Shown here piece by piece: positions 8,855 through 16,735 of a DNA stretch of 64,000 nt. The stretch lies in the NCBI RefSeq assembly GCF_022919215.1, contig NZ_CP095046.1:2098501-2162500 (forward strand), given 5' to 3'. A program made the position numbers and the translations under genes. The first letter of the stretch is position 1, and the number at the start of each line of letters is the position of its first letter. This stretch comes from Hymenobacter cellulosilyticus (GTDB lineage: Bacteria; Bacteroidota; Bacteroidia; Cytophagales; Hymenobacteraceae). The notes under the pieces are model-generated. The model worked only from the letters and a program-made list of their open reading frames with translations. It was not told where the DNA came from and did no database searches.

Positions 8855-9690
8855 CTACTTTCCCTCTACCAGACGCGTCTGCTCGGGCAACAGTTGTACC
8901 AGCCCCTGTTTATACAAGGAGCCCAGGGCTTTCTTAAACACTTTCTTGCTCATTCCCAGGCGACGGTAAATATCGTCGGCCTCACTTTTATCCGAGAGGG
9001 GGAGACTGCCGTTGGCTTTGCGCAAAGCATCCAGAATCACCTGGGCCGCGTCGAGGGCCTCGGCGTAGCCCAGCTTCTGCAGGCTGATATCGAGCTTGCC
9101 GTCGGGCCGCACTTGGCGCACGTAGCCCGTGGGCGTGTCGCCCAGGCGCAGGGGCTTGAACACCTCGTTATAATAGAGCAAGCCCTGGTGGGTGCCGTTG
9201 ACGATGGCCGAATAGCCCAGGTCGGTTTCGGCGGCAATGAAGAGCTTTACTTCGTCGCCGGCCTGGCCGGGGAAGGGCTCCTCGCTCAGAAACCGGTCCC
9301 ACTTGGCCGTGGCCACGATGCGGTCTGTGGTTTCGTCGAGGTACACGTACACCGTCACGCGCTGGCCGGGCGCAGGTTGCGCCATTGGTTGCTGTAGGGC
9401 AAAAACAGGTCTTTTTCCAGGCCCCAGTCCAGGAAGGCGCCCACCGCCGTCACGTCGCGCACGGTCAGGGCCGCAAACTCGTTGACGCGCACGTAGGGCT
9501 CCAGGGTGGTGGCAATCAGCCGGTCCTCGGAGTCGCGGTACACGAATACCCGCAGCCAGTCGCCCACTTGCGTGCCCTCGGGCACGTACTTGCCCGGAAT
9601 CAGCAGGTCGCCGTCGTCAGAGGTCAGGTATAAGCCAAAATCGACCGCGCGGGCCACTTCCAGTTCGTTAAAATCGCCGAGCGCAAGCAT
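8855..9690 (-). CDS. CvfB-like S1 RNA-binding protein, frameshifted
   Basis: About 278 residues when one base is restored, the usual CvfB/YitL length. The first half (MLALGDFNELEVARAVDFGLYLTSD...) and middle (VGAFLDWGLEKDLFLPYSNQW) are S1-like OB folds. After the break come VYVYLDETTDRIVATAKW and GLLYYNEVFKPL (another S1-like domain), and the C-terminal SDIYRRL-type winged helix (GMSKKVFKKALGSLYKQGLV). The break is near 9363-9367: CGCCCGGCC read as CGCCCCGGCC gives NLRPGQRVTVYV without interruption. CvfB proteins bind RNA and affect virulence or stress genes in Gram-positives; the role here is inferred only by family. The start codon abuts a GTGA-rich repeat element. Confidence 0.8.
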
Positions 9691-9733
9691 GAGGTGAAGT
9701 GGTGAAATTGTGAAATGGTGAGTTGTTCTGGGG

Positions 9734-9741
9734 CAAAGGTA
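9734..9741 (-). promoter_or_regulatory. -7 box upstream of the CvfB-like gene
   Basis: TACCTTTG on the minus strand, a full match to TAnnTTTG, about 44 bp before the ATG at 9690. No convincing -33 TTG. Confidence 0.4.
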
Positions 9742-9842
9742 GCCTATCCGGGGCGGTAGTGCTGCGGCGCTGTTGCCAGGCCCGGTGGTTGACTAGCCGG
9801 GCCTCCAAATGGCTGCAAGTGCCCGCAACATGTGTCAGATGG

Positions 9843-10030
9843 CGCTGTAGACATTTACAACGAAGTAACCCAAGTGGAGAATGGCGCTGTAGACGTTTAC
9901 AACGCCATACGCCAGACGTCAGATGCCGTTGTAAACATTTACAACGGCATAAGTCAAATGTCAGACGGCATTGTAGACGTTTACAACGCAGCAATCCGCC
10001 GGGCGGGTGCTTCTGTAACTACGTACAAGA
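9843..10030. repeat. Tandem array of 42-bp units with a 20-bp near-palindrome
   Basis: Near-palindromic cores start at 9843, 9885, 9927, 9969 and (degenerate) 10011, exactly 42 bp apart. The best copy is CGTTGTAAACATTTACAACG (9-bp arms around CA); others read CGCTGTAGACGTTTACAACG. The spacers share a GTCAGATGG/GTCAGACGG end, and an older degenerate copy may lie at 9801. Because 42 is a multiple of 3, every frame gives 14-residue repeats (for example SDGAVDIYN on the plus strand), but no start, promoter or family supports a protein. Confidence 0.85.
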
Positions 10031-10088
10031 CCTGATTTCAAGCGCCGCGCCTCTCGCGCCTTCAGAACGTCAACTCACCATTTCACCG

Positions 10089-11993
10089 CTACTCGTAGCG
10101 CACCGTGTTGGGCTGGGCGAAGTTGAAGTCGCTGAAACCGTAATAAGGGCGGGCGTTTTCGAAGACGCGGAAGCCGCCGGGGTTGGTTTGGCCGCGGGGG
10201 TAATAACCCAGCAGCAGCTGCACGGTGCGCACGGCAATGTATTCGTTGCGCAGGCGCAGCCCCAGGCCGAAGCCGGTGTAGGGCGTGTTGCGGAAAGGCA
10301 ATTCCTGCCCGGGCTTATTGGCCAGCCAGGCCGCATCTACGAACGCCACGCCCGCCACCCGGAAGCCCAGAAACGAGACGGGCGTAAAGACGGTGGTTTC
10401 GTAGTTGAGCACGAAGCGGCTGGTACCTCGCATATCCGACTCGAAGCCCCGCAGCCCGCGGTTGCCGTCGATGAGCAGGCCCTGTTCGTCGGCGCGGCGG
10501 TTGAAGCCCAGGGCCGAGCGGTTCCAGAAAAAATGCCGCCACTGCCAGTTGCCGGTGTGGTAGAGGCGGGTAAAATACAGCACTTCGGTGCTGAGCAAAC
10601 CCTGTTGCCAGTCCTTGTCGCGCTGCCGGACATACGAGCCAAACTCCCCGCTCAGATACAGGTAGCCATTGCGCATACTGAAGCCGCCGGTGGCCGCACG
10701 CACGGCGTAGTAGTGGCGGTTGGCTTGGTCGTTGAAATCGTAACCGGCCGTCAGGCTTAGCAGCGTACCGGTCGGAATGTCCTCGGTGCGGCCAAAGCCG
10801 AACAGGTACTTGTCCTTATAATATCGCCGCACGCTGTAGCCCACCGTGCCCAGCACCACCGTGGAGTTGAGGTAATCCGGGTTGGGGCGGGCCGTGTAGT
10901 TGGTATTAAGTACCCGGCCCGACACAATCAGGCGGGCGGGGTTTTCGTAGCCCAAATCGTAGCTGCGCAGCCGGAACGAGCGGCCCAGCCAGGCGTCCCG
11001 GATGCTGTAGTTGGAGGGCAGGTAAAAGGTTGGCTTGTCAGGCAGTGTCACCGCTATGCCCTGGCGGGAGCTGCGCAAGGATACGGCCCCGGCGTAGCGG
11101 GTGTTGAGCGAGTAAAAGTCGCGGGAGAAGCCAATGGCCTTTTCCTCGTACTGAAACTCGTTGCGGTAGCGCACCTGCCCGTTGATAAAGTTGCGGAACG
11201 GCACCACGTAGCTGCCCTCGTAGCTCCACGACTGGGGCTCGGTGCGGCCGTACTCGAAGCGGTTGTTGATCTGGTGGCCCTGGCCCAGGAAGTTCACGTC
11301 GCGGGCCGCAATAACGCCCGCGCCCACGTCGCGCAGCTCAAACGAGCCCCCGATGCTGAACACGTCCTTGGTAATAATGCGGATGTCGACGCTGTCCTGA
11401 GTGGTGGTTTCCTCGTCCACGAACACGCGGGCGTCGAGCAGCTCGTCGGTCTGGCGCAAGAGACGCTCCGATTCGGTCAGGGCCTGGGGAGCCAGCTCTT
11501 CGCCCACCCGAAACAGCAGCAGCTGCCGCACCCGGGCCCGGGAAGTGGTTACGTGCAGGCTGTTGCCGGTGCGCTCCAGGATATTGCGGGGCTGGCGCGT
11601 GGGGTCCGAGACGCTGTAGCCAAACGCGTCGAGGGCCCGGATATCGATGCGCCGCACGATTTTGTAGTTGTGCTGATCAAACTGCCGGTCGAGCAGCTCC
11701 ACGTCGATACCGACCTGGTCTTCCTTGCGCTCCGTGAAGTTGAAAATGGCTGAGGCCGCCTTGCCGGCAATGGTTTTGCGCTTGGTGTACGCCTTCAGGC
11801 CCGTCAGCACCCGCTCCTGGTCGAAGCGGCGGCGCAGGGAGTCGCGCCGGGTTTCGGGCTGGGTCCGCATCGAGTCCGTTACCACGGGCTTGGTCGGCTG
11901 CTGAGCCCAGGCGCTGCCCGCCACCAATAGCAGAGCCAGCAGCCCAGGCAGGCGGCGCAGCAATACGGAAACAGACCAGACACAGAGGTTCAT
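10089..11993 (-). CDS. BamA/TamA-like outer-membrane protein (surface antigen domain)
   Basis: 634 residues. The signal peptide ends near SAWAQ (about 31). Residues about 105-235 carry one or two POTRA-like segments (YKIVRRIDIRALDAFGYSV; then VDIRIITKDVFSIGG). The remainder is a 16-strand Omp85-type barrel with GFGRTEDIPTGTLLSLTAGYD, NRGLRGFESDMRGTSRFVLNYE (the GLRGF/RGxxRFVxNxE barrel-lid motifs) and GFGLGLRLRNEYI. It is shorter than true BamA (five POTRA, about 800 residues), so it is more likely a BamA-related factor for a particular substrate than the essential BamA. It stands alone on this strand. Confidence 0.8.
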   Translation of the reverse strand: MNLCVWSVSVLLRRLPGLLALLLVAGSAWAQQPTKPVVTDSMRTQPETRRDSLRRRFDQERVLTGLKAYTKRKTIAGKAASAIFNFTERKEDQVGIDVELLDRQFDQHNYKIVRRIDIRALDAFGYSVSDPTRQPRNILERTGNSLHVTTSRARVRQLLLFRVGEELAPQALTESERLLRQTDELLDARVFVDEETTTQDSVDIRIITKDVFSIGGSFELRDVGAGVIAARDVNFLGQGHQINNRFEYGRTEPQSWSYEGSYVVPFRNFINGQVRYRNEFQYEEKAIGFSRDFYSLNTRYAGAVSLRSSRQGIAVTLPDKPTFYLPSNYSIRDAWLGRSFRLRSYDLGYENPARLIVSGRVLNTNYTARPNPDYLNSTVVLGTVGYSVRRYYKDKYLFGFGRTEDIPTGTLLSLTAGYDFNDQANRHYYAVRAATGGFSMRNGYLYLSGEFGSYVRQRDKDWQQGLLSTEVLYFTRLYHTGNWQWRHFFWNRSALGFNRRADEQGLLIDGNRGLRGFESDMRGTSRFVLNYETTVFTPVSFLGFRVAGVAFVDAAWLANKPGQELPFRNTPYTGFGLGLRLRNEYIAVRTVQLLLGYYPRGQTNPGGFRVFENARPYYGFSDFNFAQPNTVRYE

Positions 11994-12225
11994 GAAACGG
12001 CAACAACACGGTGGCTAACGGCCCGGCACAAGGGCCGTCGGCAAAGCCTTACTCGGCAAGTTACGAAGGGAAGGGGCGGTCCGCAACAGCTGAGCTGGAT
12101 AAGCAAAAAAAGGTTGAGCGCGGCCGGTTGGCTGCCAAAGGCCGCAACAGGGGAGAAGGGCAGAAAGTGGCCACGCAGGGGCCCAGGCGGGAACCATTTC
12201 CTAAAAAAATTAGCTTAGTATAGTA

Positions 12226-12256
12226 TTGCGCAGAAAGAATCAATCTGCTATTTTTA
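12226..12256 (+). promoter_or_regulatory. Promoter-like sequence before the radical SAM gene
   Basis: TTG at 12226-12228, a 20-nt spacer, then TATTTTTA at 12249-12256 (six of eight matches including the wildcards to TAnnTTTG), 20 bp before the ATG, in an A+T-rich stretch unlike the neighbouring sequence. Confidence 0.4.
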
Positions 12257-12275
12257 AGCCCTCAAACAGCCCCTA

Positions 12276-13541
12276 ATGAACGAGCGGATTCAGGAAAAGC
12301 TAAGTATTTTGGCAGATGCCGCGAAGTACGACGTGTCGTGCTCCAGCAGCGGCGGCAAGCGGAAAAACGAGAACAAAGGCCTGGGCAACGCCGAGGGCAT
12401 GGGCATCTGCCACTCGTTTACTGAGGACGGCCGCTGCGTGTCGCTGCTCAAGATCCTGCTGACCAACTACTGTATCTTCGACTGTGCTTACTGCGTGTCG
12501 CGCCGCTCCAACGACGTGAAGCGCGCCGCCTTTACCGTGGACGAAGTCGTGGACCTGACCATGAACTTCTACCGCCGCAACTACATCGAAGGCCTGTTCC
12601 TGAGTTCCGGCATCTTCAAGGATTCCGACTACACCATGGAGCGGCTGGTGCGCATCATCAAAAAGCTGCGCACCGAGCATAAGTTCAACGGCTACATCCA
12701 CGTCAAAACCATTCCCGGCGCCTCGCCCGAGCTCATTGCCGAAGCCGGCCTCTATGCCGACCGCCTCAGCGTGAATATTGAGTTGCCCTCGGAGTTGAGC
12801 TTGACTACGCTGGCACCGGAGAAAAACTACCAGGAAATCCTGACCCCGATGGGCCAGATCCGGGACGGCATCACCCAGAACAAGGAGGAAAAGGCCCTGT
12901 TCAAGAAGGTGCCCAACTTCGCCGCCGCTGGTCAGAGCACCCAGCTCATCGTAGGCGCCTCGGCCGAAAATGACCACCAGATCATCAAGCTCACCGATTC
13001 GCTCTACAAGGGCTACGGCCTGAAGCGGGTGTACTACTCGGGCTACATTCCGGTGAGCGGCGACGCCCGCCTGCCCCAGGTAACGCAGCCACCCGTGATT
13101 CGGGAGCACCGCCTCTACCAGACCGACTGGCTCATGCGCTTCTACGGCTTTGAGGCCGATGAAATCCTGGACCCGGAGCACCCGTTCCTGGACCTGGAAA
13201 TTGACCCCAAGCTGGCCTGGGCCCTGCGCAACCGCCACGTGTTTCCGGTCGACATCAATACGGCTGACTACGAGATGATTCTGCGAATTCCCGGCGTGGG
13301 GGCCCGTTCGGCCAAGCGCATTGTGGCGGCCCGCCGCTTCTCGCCGCTCAGCCTCGACCACCTGCACAAGTTTGGGGTGGTGCTCAAGCGGGCCAAGTTC
13401 TTTATTACCTGCAAGGGTCAGGCTCTCGAAACCCGCGACTACGACGAGCAGAGCATCCGCCGCCAGATTCTGTTTGGCGCCGGCTCGGTCCGCTCGGCCC
13501 TGGTCACCCAGCAGCTCGATTTGTTTGCCCAGGCCAGTTAA
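12276..13541 (+). CDS. Putative DNA modification/repair radical SAM protein (TIGR03916 type)
   Basis: 421 residues. The radical-SAM cluster motif C-x3-C-x2-C is CIFDCAYC (Cys66, 70, 73), after an N-terminal CSSSGGKRKNENKGLGN segment characteristic of this family. The C-terminal third contains a helix-hairpin-helix DNA-binding motif (INTADYEMILRIPGVGARSAKRI, about 328-352). The family is found next to a TIGR03915 protein (here at 14748) and is thought to act on damaged or modified nucleic acid together with it, but no reaction has been shown to my knowledge. Full length, with its own promoter-like sequence. Confidence 0.88.
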   Translation: MNERIQEKLSILADAAKYDVSCSSSGGKRKNENKGLGNAEGMGICHSFTEDGRCVSLLKILLTNYCIFDCAYCVSRRSNDVKRAAFTVDEVVDLTMNFYRRNYIEGLFLSSGIFKDSDYTMERLVRIIKKLRTEHKFNGYIHVKTIPGASPELIAEAGLYADRLSVNIELPSELSLTTLAPEKNYQEILTPMGQIRDGITQNKEEKALFKKVPNFAAAGQSTQLIVGASAENDHQIIKLTDSLYKGYGLKRVYYSGYIPVSGDARLPQVTQPPVIREHRLYQTDWLMRFYGFEADEILDPEHPFLDLEIDPKLAWALRNRHVFPVDINTADYEMILRIPGVGARSAKRIVAARRFSPLSLDHLHKFGVVLKRAKFFITCKGQALETRDYDEQSIRRQILFGAGSVRSALVTQQLDLFAQAS

Positions 13542-13652
13542 GGTGCCTGGGCTGGTGACGAAAGAAGGAATTGTGAAAAAGCTACACCAACCTCTAGTAC
13601 GCATTAAACCAAGTCTTTCTACTGTCCCACGCTTACCGATTAACCTACTACG

Positions 13653-13835
13653 ATGATGACTATTACCCACCGCGGTGCCGACGCGTCGGCCGCCATCCAG
13701 GAAACCAAACCCGAAAAAGTAGCCCGCCTGGCTTGCTGCTGCAAGCTCAGCGACCTGCTACCCATCGTGCGCCAGCTGCACGAGAAAACCCGCGCCCAGA
13801 ACGCGCAATCGGCCGAACGGCCCGAAGCAGCCTGA
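13653..13835 (+). CDS. Small hypothetical protein with a CCC motif
   Basis: 60 residues, not recognised. It is charged at both ends with ARLACCCKLSDLLPIVRQL in the middle: three adjacent cysteines followed by an amphipathic helix. It lies 111 bp after the radical SAM gene and 22 bp before the hydrolase, in the same direction and with similar G+C and third-position bias, so it may be a real part of this transcript. The start could also be the second ATG (13656). No signal peptide or membrane helix. Confidence 0.45.
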   Translation: MMTITHRGADASAAIQETKPEKVARLACCCKLSDLLPIVRQLHEKTRAQNAQSAERPEAA

Positions 13836-13857
13836 GCCCAACCGCAACCCCGGCGCT

Positions 13858-14736
13858 ATGCTAGCGGTAAAGCGTAGGGTGCACTACGAACTCGAACATC
13901 ACTACATCGACACAAACGGCGTCCGCCTGCACGTGGTGCAGTGCGGCCCCGCGCACGGCCCACTCGTGGTGTTGCTGCACGGCTTTCCCGAATTCTGGTA
14001 CGCCTGGCACCGGCAGCTGCACGCGCTGGCCGCGGCCGGCTACCGCGTGTGGGCTCCCGACCAGCGCGGCTACAACCTGAGCGACAAACCCCACCAAGTG
14101 GCCGACTACCGCATCGACACGCTGGCCCGGGACGTGCTGGGCTTGCTTGACGCGGCCGGTGAGCAACAGGCCTTTGTGGTAGGCCACGATTGGGGCGCGG
14201 CTGTGACCTGGCACCTGGCGGCACACTACCCGACGCGGGTGCGCAAGGCGGCCATGTTGAACGTGCCACACCCGAGCGTGATGAACCGCACGCTGCTGCG
14301 GAGCGCGGAGCAGTTGCGTAAAAGCTGGTACATTTTCTTTTTCCAACTGCCCTTGCTACCTGAGTGGCTGGTGCGGCGGCGCAACTGGGCATTTGGCCGG
14401 CAGGCGCTGGTGGGCACTAGTCGGCGGGGCACGTTCAGCACTGCCGATTTAGCCGAATACGTAACTGCCTGGCAGCAGCCCCGGGCCATGCGCAGCATGA
14501 TCAACTGGTATAGGGCCGCCGTGCGTGCTCCGCGCCAACTGGCTACGGGGCGGGTTACGGTGCCGGTTCACATTATCTGGGGCGTGAAAGATGCTTTTTT
14601 GAAGCGGGAAATGGCTGAGAAAAGCCTGATGCTGTGCGAGCAGGCCCAGCTGACGTACCTGCCAGCCAGCCACTGGGTGCAGCACGAAGAGGCCGACGCT
14701 GTGAACGGGCTGCTGCTGCGGTTTTTTGAAGCCTAA
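13858..14736 (+). CDS. Alpha/beta hydrolase, epoxide hydrolase-like
   Basis: 292 residues. The oxyanion motif is H-G-F-P-E-F-W (41-47). The nucleophile is Asp111 in GHDWGA rather than Ser, which together with HGFPEFWYAW marks the epoxide hydrolase / haloalkane dehalogenase-like branch; the histidine is in ASHWVQHE near residue 277. It would open an epoxide ring via an ester intermediate, but the substrate is unknown. It lies between the two halves of the radical SAM/TIGR03915 locus and 11 bp before TIGR03915, so it is probably co-transcribed with it. Confidence 0.82.
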   Translation: MLAVKRRVHYELEHHYIDTNGVRLHVVQCGPAHGPLVVLLHGFPEFWYAWHRQLHALAAAGYRVWAPDQRGYNLSDKPHQVADYRIDTLARDVLGLLDAAGEQQAFVVGHDWGAAVTWHLAAHYPTRVRKAAMLNVPHPSVMNRTLLRSAEQLRKSWYIFFFQLPLLPEWLVRRRNWAFGRQALVGTSRRGTFSTADLAEYVTAWQQPRAMRSMINWYRAAVRAPRQLATGRVTVPVHIIWGVKDAFLKREMAEKSLMLCEQAQLTYLPASHWVQHEEADAVNGLLLRFFEA

Positions 14737-14747
14737 AACTGTCCTGT

Positions 14748-15653
14748 ATGAGCCGTTCCCTCACGCCCCTGAATCGTCAGCAAGTGCCGCAAACCGGGAC
14801 GGCAGGGCCGCGGCCAACGGCCCCGGCCCTCACAGCTCCACCGCTGGATTACACCTACGACGGCTCATTCGATGGGTTGATGACGGTGCTCTTCACGATT
14901 TATGACCGCAAAGCTCCACCCAACAGCATTCAGCCGGAAGGCGCAGTGCAGGGTGGGCTGTTTACTCAACCTTTGCTGGTGGAGACGCACGAGGCCACGG
15001 CAGCGCGGGTGTGGGACGGGCTGCTGCGCCACATGCGCGAGGAAGCCCGGACGCGGCTGTTTCACGCCTTTCTAAGTGAGCAGCCCGACCGAGAGTTGCT
15101 CATCTTCCGTTACGCTGATTTGGCCATGCGTTCCGCCCAGGACATTGCCGAAAACTACACCGACGAAAATGTGCGGCGCGTGGCCCATCTTTCCCAGCAG
15201 ATGGGGCGGGAAAAGCACCGGATGGAGGCTTTCGTGCGCTTTGAAAAGACGTCCGACGAGCTGTTTCACGCTACCATCGAGCCCGATTTCGACGTACTGC
15301 CACTGATTGCGCCCCATTTCACCAAGCGCTACGCCGACCAGCGTTGGCTGATTTACGACCAGCGCCGCCACTACGGCCTCTACTACGACCTGCACCGCAC
15401 CGACATTGTGCAGTTTGAGTCCGACACTACCACCCCGCGCCGCTCGGGCGTGTCGGCCACGGTGCTCGACGAGCGGGAGCCGCTATTCAAGGTGCTATGG
15501 CAAACGTATTTCGACCACGTCAACATTCCGGAGCGCAAGAATATGAAGCTGCACCGGCGGCACATTCCGCTGCGCTACTGGAAGTATCTGAGCGAAAAAC
15601 AGCCGCGGGAAACCCGGTTTGAGCCGATTCGGAATAAGCGGCCCCAGCCTTAG
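14748..15653 (+). CDS. TIGR03915 (DUF4130) family putative DNA repair protein
   Basis: 301 residues. The family signature is clear: YTYDGSFDGLMTVLFTIYDRK at residues about 35-55, VRRVAHLSQQMGREKHRMEAFVRFEKT in the middle, and a C-terminal FKVLWQTYFDHVNIPERKNMKLHRRHIP. In many bacteria a C-terminal uracil-DNA glycosylase domain is fused to this family; here it is absent and the protein stops at about 300. The first 34 residues are Pro/Ala/Thr-rich and probably disordered. It is the genetic partner of the radical SAM gene at 12276. The biochemical role is unproven. Confidence 0.88.
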   Translation: MSRSLTPLNRQQVPQTGTAGPRPTAPALTAPPLDYTYDGSFDGLMTVLFTIYDRKAPPNSIQPEGAVQGGLFTQPLLVETHEATAARVWDGLLRHMREEARTRLFHAFLSEQPDRELLIFRYADLAMRSAQDIAENYTDENVRRVAHLSQQMGREKHRMEAFVRFEKTSDELFHATIEPDFDVLPLIAPHFTKRYADQRWLIYDQRRHYGLYYDLHRTDIVQFESDTTTPRRSGVSATVLDEREPLFKVLWQTYFDHVNIPERKNMKLHRRHIPLRYWKYLSEKQPRETRFEPIRNKRPQP

Positions 15654-15659
15654 TCCACC

Positions 15660-15689
15660 TTGCGCCTCGGCTAAAACCCTTTTACTTTG
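15660..15689 (+). promoter_or_regulatory. Promoter-like sequence before the RmlD-like gene
   Basis: TTG (15660-15662), 19-nt spacer, TTACTTTG (15682-15689; one mismatch to TAnnTTTG). A GC-rich hairpin (15689-15731) would lie at the start of the transcript. Confidence 0.35.
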
Positions 15690-15731
15690 TCCCGGCTCTG
15701 CCGCCCCTTTGTTGGGCGGTGGGGCCGGGAC
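15689..15731. other. GC-rich hairpin in the leader of the RmlD-like gene
   Basis: GTCCCGGCTCTGCCGCCC pairs imperfectly with GGGCGGTGGGGCCGGGAC. It is not followed by a T-run, so it is not a clear terminator for the upstream gene. Confidence 0.3.
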
Positions 15732-15764
15732 ACAGCATTTACATCCACCTTAGCGGCGTAGAAT

Positions 15765-16631
15765 ATGGGTAGCATACTGGTTTTTGGCGCTTCCGGGCAA
15801 TTGGGGCAGTGCTTGGCGCACGTAGCCCGGGAAAGAAACATGACCAACCTGGTTTTTCTGCCCGAGGCGCAAGCCAACATATTGGATAACAATGGACTAC
15901 AAGCCGTTTTTGCGGAGCACCACCCCACGCACGCCATCAACTGCGCCGCCTACACGGCCGTGGATAAAGCCGAAGACGAAGTAGATATAGCCCGCAAGGT
16001 CAACCGGGACGGGGTAGCCAACCTGAGCAAGCTCTGCGCCCAACACAATACCATCCTGATTCACATTTCCACCGACTTCGTCTTTGCCGGCACCGGCAAT
16101 CAGCCGCTGGTGGAAACCGACGAAACGGCTCCTATCAGCGTGTACGGCCTTACCAAGCTGGAAGGCGAGCAGGTTATTCCGGAGTTTACCGACCGATACT
16201 TCGTGCTGCGCACCAGCTGGCTGTATTCCGAGTACGCCGGCAACTTCGTGAAAACCATGCTCAAGCTGGGCCGGGAGCGGGATGAGCTGCGCGTCATCTG
16301 GGACCAATTGGGTACGCCCACCTACGCCATTGACCTGGCCGGCTGCATTTTGAGCATCATTGCTGGCGGCAACGAGCAGTTCGGAACGTACCACTATAGC
16401 AATGAGGGTGTTACCTCGTGGTATGACTTTGCCACGACTATCTTCGAGCTCAGCCAAACCACGGTCAAAACGACGCCCATCCGCACCGCCGAATACCCCA
16501 CCAAAGCCACGCGTCCGGCCTACTCGGTGATGGACAAGACCAAGGCCAAAACCCAGCTGGGAGTAACAATTCCGCATTGGCAGGAAAGTCTGCGCGTGTG
16601 CATTAGCCGGCTGGCGGCTGCGGAAGCGTAG
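15765..16631 (+). CDS. dTDP-4-dehydrorhamnose reductase-like (RmlD) SDR protein
   Basis: 288 residues. Rossmann motif GASGQLGQ at residues 8-15; catalytic Y-x3-K is YGLTKLEGE near residue 127 with STDFVFAG upstream; the RTSWLYSEYAGNFVKTML segment is characteristic of RmlD/StrL. The family reduces dTDP-4-keto-L-rhamnose to dTDP-L-rhamnose using NADPH. No other rml genes are next to it, so it may act on another sugar nucleotide, or the other steps may be encoded elsewhere. A strong terminator follows. Confidence 0.82.
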   Translation: MGSILVFGASGQLGQCLAHVARERNMTNLVFLPEAQANILDNNGLQAVFAEHHPTHAINCAAYTAVDKAEDEVDIARKVNRDGVANLSKLCAQHNTILIHISTDFVFAGTGNQPLVETDETAPISVYGLTKLEGEQVIPEFTDRYFVLRTSWLYSEYAGNFVKTMLKLGRERDELRVIWDQLGTPTYAIDLAGCILSIIAGGNEQFGTYHYSNEGVTSWYDFATTIFELSQTTVKTTPIRTAEYPTKATRPAYSVMDKTKAKTQLGVTIPHWQESLRVCISRLAAAEA

Positions 16632-16651
16632 TTATCCACAGAGGTTTGTTC

Positions 16652-16692
16652 ATAAAAGAGCCGCTACCCATACTCGGGAGCGGCTCTTTTGC
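16652..16692. terminator. Terminator between the RmlD-like gene and the MFS gene
   Basis: AAAAGAGCCGCT / AGCGGCTCTTTT, 12-bp perfect stem with a 13-nt loop. The A/T ends allow use from either strand. Confidence 0.85.
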
Positions 16693-16735
16693 TTGGTATT
16701 AAGCTTCGACTTTTGGCTGTAATTCCTCCCCGGCT

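Larger units (their letters stand above)
9691..10088. repeat. GTGA-rich inverted element filling the BamA-like/CvfB intergenic gap
   Basis: The left end (9711-9726) reads GTGAAATGGTGAGTTG, and the right end (10072-10087) carries its exact reverse complement. The left end touches the cvfB-like start codon (ATG then CACCTC-type sequence on the minus strand), and the right end touches the stop of the BamA-like gene. Between the arms lie the cvfB -7 box and the 42-bp repeat array. A related GTGA-rich element fills the cysD-cysN gap (60736-60827). Confidence 0.6.

Noticed and set aside
9832..10035. 67-codon plus-strand frame with SDGAVDIYN-type repeats
   Set aside because: Tempting because the 14-residue repeat looks acidic and regular, but all frames of a 42-bp array repeat this way, and there is no promoter or terminator.
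9723..10760. Long plus-strand open frame with 14-residue Arg/Cys/Gln repeats
   Set aside because: It is the 42-bp array read as protein and then the antisense of the BamA-like gene. It has no plausible start signal or family.
12011..12223. 70-codon plus-strand open frame before the radical SAM gene
   Set aside because: Low-complexity Lys/Gly/Arg sequence in an intergenic region, overlapping the probable promoter's upstream side; no family seen.
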